Assembly (NCBI GenBank): GCA_903905665.1
Contig: CAIVHJ010000016.1
Location: 1-9,581, forward strand
From: an uncultured Phycisphaerales bacterium
GTDB lineage: Bacteria > Planctomycetota > Phycisphaerae > UBA1845 > CAIVHJ01
Direction of reading: 5' to 3'
Length of the DNA stretch: 9,581 nt
The number at the start of each line of letters is the position of its first letter. Within the stretch, counting starts at the first letter, position 1. The position numbers and the translations under genes were made by a program. A model generated the notes under the pieces. That model was not told the origin of the DNA. It did not search any database and saw only the letters and a program-made list of their open reading frames with translations. Shown here one piece after another: positions 6,540 through 9,581 of the stretch.

Positions 6540-6899
6540 ATGCCGGAGCAAAGGATCATCACGATCGAGTCTTATCCACAAGCCCTCGTGGCCACTCTCG
6601 AATGCGGTGAACTGGATGAGGATATGATCCGACCGTTTCTCACGCAGATGCTGTCGGTGGTAACGGGTGCGGGCACGCAACTGGTGATATTGAATCTGTC
6701 CCATCTCGAATTCATTGCGAGTCTGGGCTTGGGGGCCGTCGCCGACCTGAACAACCAAATGAAAAAGGAAGGGCGTCGACTGATGCTCGTCGGTTTGAGT
6801 TCCTGGGTTCGCGACGCCTTCGCCATGACGCGCCTCGATCAACATATTACGATTCATCCGAATCTCGATTCCGTCTGGCGATCCATCGATCCCGGATGA
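6540..6899 (+). CDS. STAS-domain protein, anti-sigma factor antagonist-like
   Basis: With the ATG at 6540 the protein has 119 aa, the normal size for a stand-alone STAS protein of the SpoIIAA/RsbV type. These bind an anti-sigma kinase when unphosphorylated and release its partner. LVILNLSHLEFIASLGLGAV (48-67) matches the core strand, helix and phosphorylation loop of SpoIIAA (DLSHLSFMDSSGLGV). Ser61 aligns with the phosphoacceptor Ser58, while the preceding Asp is replaced by Ala60 and the following Ser by Leu62. RRLMLVGLSSWVRDAF (79-94) fits the next strand and helix. An extended -10 and GAGG site favour this start over an in-frame ATG at 6489. It lies 51 bases before the PP2C phosphatase gene on the same strand, the usual partner that dephosphorylates such proteins. 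Confidence 0.87.
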   Translation: MPEQRIITIESYPQALVATLECGELDEDMIRPFLTQMLSVVTGAGTQLVILNLSHLEFIASLGLGAVADLNNQMKKEGRRLMLVGLSSWVRDAFAMTRLDQHITIHPNLDSVWRSIDPG

Positions 6900-6950
6900 A
6901 GGGTCCGACAAAACTGATAGAATCTGGGTAACGTATCTGTTGCTGAACTT

Positions 6951-8570
6951 ATGGCGGAACTGATCATCACACTATCGGATGGACGCGTCAATCGACACGT
7001 TCTGACGCTCAAACCGCAGGAGATCGGCCGAGATCTTCTGTGTGGAATTCCCATTGACGATCCGACCGTTTCCCGACACCATGCCGACATTCGGGGCGAC
7101 AGCACGGGACGATTCGTCTTGCGCGATCTCGGTTCCAAAAACGGCACCTACGTCAAACAAATTCCGATCACCACCTACGAACTGAATCCGGGGGACGAGA
7201 TCATGTTCGGTTCGGTCGTCGCGAGGTTTCAAAACGACGAAACGTCGGAATCGCATTCGTCGATCACGCTCGACGAGCAAACCACCCGGACTCCCGAAGC
7301 CGTCTCTTTCGCCAAATCCTCCGACCGTCTGCAACTCTCCCATCAGCGCCTTCAAATGCTCTACGAAGTTTCCGACCGCCTCACCACCCTCCGTGACCGC
7401 CGCGACTTGCTCGAAGACATCATGAAAATCTGCATCGAAACCTTCGAGTTCGAACGGGCCGCCATCGCCCTCAAACGCCCCGACGGCCGAACGCTCGATT
7501 GGCCCGTCATTCACAATCTCCGCGCCCCCGACGGTGAAATCCGCATCAGTCGCACCATACTGCACCAAGCCCTCGACGAAGGACAACGCGCCGTTTTCTC
7601 CGATGCCACCATCCCCAAACCCTGCGATCCTTCGATGAGCATCGTCGTCCATGGAACCCGTTCCGCCATGTGCGTCCCCATTGTCTATTCCGATCGAATC
7701 CTCGGAGTCATTTACGGAGACCGGATTTCCACCGGAAGACCGTACGATCAGGAGGACGTCGATTTCCTGGCCGCCCTGGCCCGGCAACTGAGCATCGGTC
7801 TGACCAACGCCATGCTCCTCGAACAACAACAGCAGAAGAACTTCCTCGAACGCGACATCGGTATCGCCCGCCAGATCCAAAGCGACTTGCTCCCGCGCTC
7901 CCTCGACGTCCATCCCGCTTTGACCATCGCCGCCATCAACGACCCCGGCCGTCAGGTCAGCGGCGATTACTACGACGTCATGGTGCTTCGCGACGGGCGA
8001 ATCGGGGTGGTCATCGCCGATGTCACCGGAAAAGGGGTGTCCGCCGCGCTCCTGACCGCCAATCTCCAGGCCGCCGTGCGATTACTCTTCCCCGAATGCC
8101 TCGCCCTGGATCAGATGGCGGCCCAACTCAATCGTCTGGTCTTTCAAAATACCGACGCCGGACGCTTCATTACGGCGTTGCTCGCGATTTTTGACCCGAT
8201 CCAGCGACAAACGCTTTTCGTCAGCGCCGGTCATCCCAACCCCATTTGCATTTCCTCCTCCGGCGCTCGTACGCTCTCGCCTTATGGTGAGTTGCCGTTC
8301 GGCGTGATGCAAAACAGCGAATACACCGTTCAGCACATTTCCTGGCAGGACCCGAACACCACGTTTCTTTTTTATACCGACGGACTCAACGAAGCCATCA
8401 ACGAACGAGAGGAACAGTACGGCCTCGATCGGTTGCTCCGGCAACTCAACCTGCAAACTGACGCCGATCCTCGCTCGCTTCTCGACCACCTGCGAACCGA
8501 TGTCTCCGATTTTGCCGGCAACACCCCCGCCATCGACGATCTCACCATGGTTGCCGTCCGCTGCACCTGA
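6951..8570 (+). CDS. FHA-GAF-PP2C (SpoIIE/RsbU-type) protein phosphatase
   Basis: This 539-aa cytosolic protein has three domains. An FHA domain (about 5-95) shows the phosphothreonine-binding pattern: IGRD (Arg27), SRHH (Ser41, Arg42, His43) and GSKNGTYV (Asn64). A GAF-like domain (about 137-290) contains SAMCVPIVYSDRILGVIYGD (238-257) and would sense a small ligand. A helical linker starting near LLEQQQQKNFLERDIGIARQ leads into a PP2C phosphatase domain (about 310-537), with metal-binding aspartates in SGDYYD (Asp339, Asp342), IADVTGKG (Asp357), YTDGL (Asp477) and DDLTM (Asp529, Asp530). It is expected to dephosphorylate Ser61 of the STAS protein encoded just upstream, with FHA tying activity to a phosphorylated partner; both steps are inferred from the family. 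No Shine-Dalgarno site precedes the ATG, so coupling to the upstream gene is likely. Confidence 0.95.
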   Translation: MAELIITLSDGRVNRHVLTLKPQEIGRDLLCGIPIDDPTVSRHHADIRGDSTGRFVLRDLGSKNGTYVKQIPITTYELNPGDEIMFGSVVARFQNDETSESHSSITLDEQTTRTPEAVSFAKSSDRLQLSHQRLQMLYEVSDRLTTLRDRRDLLEDIMKICIETFEFERAAIALKRPDGRTLDWPVIHNLRAPDGEIRISRTILHQALDEGQRAVFSDATIPKPCDPSMSIVVHGTRSAMCVPIVYSDRILGVIYGDRISTGRPYDQEDVDFLAALARQLSIGLTNAMLLEQQQQKNFLERDIGIARQIQSDLLPRSLDVHPALTIAAINDPGRQVSGDYYDVMVLRDGRIGVVIADVTGKGVSAALLTANLQAAVRLLFPECLALDQMAAQLNRLVFQNTDAGRFITALLAIFDPIQRQTLFVSAGHPNPICISSSGARTLSPYGELPFGVMQNSEYTVQHISWQDPNTTFLFYTDGLNEAINEREEQYGLDRLLRQLNLQTDADPRSLLDHLRTDVSDFAGNTPAIDDLTMVAVRCT

Positions 8571-8632
8571 TCCGCTCGAACGGGTGCAAAATACTCCGCT
8601 CGTTGTTTGGAACTTTCCGTGGGGTTTGATTT
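8571..8632. other. Convergent gap between phosphatase and queD
   Basis: These 62 bases lie between two 3' ends. I looked for a hairpin followed by T-rich sequence on either strand. Only short, weak inverted repeats (such as CCG/CGG arms around CTCGAA) are present, so no terminator is called. Confidence 0.5.
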
Positions 8633-8992
8633 TCACTCGGTTCCACGATACGCCACCCGGGCGGTGCACGTTTCGTGGACGATCACTTCGGAAAGACAAG
8701 ACAATTGTGGTCGAACCCGGTCCCAGATCCACTTCGCCAGATTTTCCGACGTGGGGACCTCCAATCCTTCGACTTCGTTGAGGTAGTGGTGGTCCAGCAA
8801 TTCATGGCAGGGTTGAAAGGCATTCTTAATCTCGGCGAAGTCCACGACCATCCCCGTGCGGGGGTCGGGCGTGCCTTCGCAAACCAGATCGACTTTGAAA
8901 CTATGACCGTGCAACCGTCGGCATTTGTGATCTTCTCGCAAATGCATCAACCGATGAGCGGACTCGAACTGAAACGATTTAATCACCTGCAT
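8633..8992 (-). CDS. queD: 6-carboxy-5,6,7,8-tetrahydropterin synthase QueD
   Basis: At 119 aa it has the normal length for QueD, which converts dihydroneopterin triphosphate to 6-carboxytetrahydropterin on the route to preQ0. Zinc ligands are His13 (ESAHRL), His28 and His30 (LHGHSF), with catalytic Cys24 in HKCRRLHGH. LLDHHYLN supplies Asp67 and His68, PTSENLA (80-86) is the family's PTxEN motif, and Glu107 is the late glutamate in VHET. VVDFAEIK (49-56) is also typical. It starts 13 bases after the queC stop on the same strand, so the two are surely cotranscribed. The ribosome site is weak (TGAGATGATC before the ATG). It converges on the phosphatase gene. Confidence 0.96.
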   Translation of the reverse strand: MQVIKSFQFESAHRLMHLREDHKCRRLHGHSFKVDLVCEGTPDPRTGMVVDFAEIKNAFQPCHELLDHHYLNEVEGLEVPTSENLAKWIWDRVRPQLSCLSEVIVHETCTARVAYRGTE

Positions 8993-9005
8993 CTGATCAT
9001 CTCAT

Positions 9006-9581
9006 TCACGACACCGAAACCGCCGGCTCCACATAGCGGGTACAATCTTCAATCCCCGCCTCTTCAAATCCCCGGTGACGAAGACGGCACGCATCACAAT
9101 GACCGCACGCCAGTCCTTCCGCTGTCGGATCATAACAACTGATCGTCATTTGGTAATTCAATCCCAGCCGGACCCCCTCCCGAACGATCTGGGCTTTGGT
9201 CATCTCCAGCAGCGGCGCCTGAATGCGAATCGTTTCACCCTCGACTCCCGCTCGCGTCGCCAATGCCGCCAACTCCTGAAACTTGGCGATAAACTCCGGC
9301 CGACAATCGGGATAACCCGAATAATCCGTCGCATGAACTCCAATGAAAATATCGCGGGCATGCGCCGCCTCGGCATACGCCAACGCGAACGCAAGGAAAA
9401 TCGTGTTGCGCGCCGGAACGTATGTAATCGGAATGTCGTTCCGATCCGACGAAAACACCCGGTCCTTGGGCACCGCGATCTCCGAAGTAATCGCCGATCC
9501 GCCAAACACCCGAAGGTCGATTCCCTGAACCACGTGCTCCGCCACCCCAAGATGCTCCGCGACTCGCTCCGCCGCCTCCAA
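9006..9581 (-). CDS. queC: 7-cyano-7-deazaguanine synthase QueC, N-terminus outside window
   Basis: About 191 C-terminal residues are visible; the frame continues past the right edge, so the true start and the N-terminal PP-loop (SGGxDS) are missing. The product converts 7-carboxy-7-deazaguanine to preQ0 with ATP and ammonia. Supporting motifs in fragment numbering are YVPARNTIFLAFALAYAEA (54-72) and IGVHATDYSGYPDCRPEF (80-97). The zinc site is Cys149, Cys159, Cys162 and Cys165, within TISCY and CGHCDAC. The apparent first residue at 9581 is a TTG codon and is not a real start. It precedes queD by 13 bases. A typical QueC is about 220-235 aa, so about 35 residues are missing. Confidence 0.96.
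   Translation of the reverse strand: MEAAERVAEHLGVAEHVVQGIDLRVFGGSAITSEIAVPKDRVFSSDRNDIPITYVPARNTIFLAFALAYAEAAHARDIFIGVHATDYSGYPDCRPEFIAKFQELAALATRAGVEGETIRIQAPLLEMTKAQIVREGVRLGLNYQMTISCYDPTAEGLACGHCDACRLRHRGFEEAGIEDCTRYVEPAVSVS

Noticed and set aside
6972..7913. 313-codon open frame on the minus strand opposite the FHA-GAF phosphatase
   Set aside because: Its Gly/Asp/Glu/Val-rich composition mirrors the codon pattern of the FHA and GAF regions, and the opposite frame has strong domain motifs.
8571..8632. Bidirectional terminator between the phosphatase and queD
   Set aside because: Only three-base-arm hairpins without T-runs could be found.
8082..8732. 216-codon minus-strand frame spanning the end of the phosphatase and part of queD
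   Set aside because: It overlaps two well-supported genes (PP2C motifs and QueD motifs) and has no domain signal of its own.

Overview
The window looks like a chromosomal segment of a moderately GC-rich Gram-negative bacterium. Planctomycetota is my best guess. The grounds are an FHA-GAF-PP2C phosphatase, a large TPR/HExxH secreted protein, a tiny basic lipoprotein-like gene with a GGC junction, and frequently weak or absent Shine-Dalgarno sites. No rRNA, tRNA, CRISPR array or insertion sequence was seen, so the assignment rests only on protein style.

Layout, left to right. (1) The C-terminal end of an unrecognised plus-strand gene (3-449) runs into queF with a 35-base convergent overlap. 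(2) A compact minus-strand series, read right to left, follows: a 940-aa TPR/zinc-metallopeptidase-like secreted protein (6397-3575), a small MazG-type pyrophosphohydrolase (3554-3261), a 65-aa lipoprotein-like peptide (3274-3077), a 725-aa secreted protein with two degenerate trypsin-like domains and two PDZ domains (3021-844), and queF (813-415). Gaps range from 55 bases down to a 14-base overlap, which suggests an operon. (3) A divergent intergenic region (6398-6539) carries an extended -10 promoter reading right. (4) A plus-strand pair follows: a STAS anti-sigma-factor-antagonist-like protein (6540-6899) and an FHA-GAF-SpoIIE/PP2C phosphatase (6951-8570). Together they are two parts of a partner-switching signalling module; the kinase/anti-sigma part is not in the window. 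(5) queD (8992-8633) and the 3' part of queC (runs off the right edge) lie on the minus strand, convergent with the phosphatase.

Functionally, three queuosine-precursor genes (queC, queD, queF) frame a block of signalling and cell-envelope genes. QueD and QueC act in the route to preQ0, and QueF reduces preQ0 to preQ1 for insertion into tRNA. The least familiar part is the minus-strand series. It pairs an intact HExxH peptidase-like TPR protein with a PDZ protein whose protease folds appear to have lost their catalytic residues, plus a tiny candidate lipoprotein. This may be an envelope protein-handling unit, but that role is inference.
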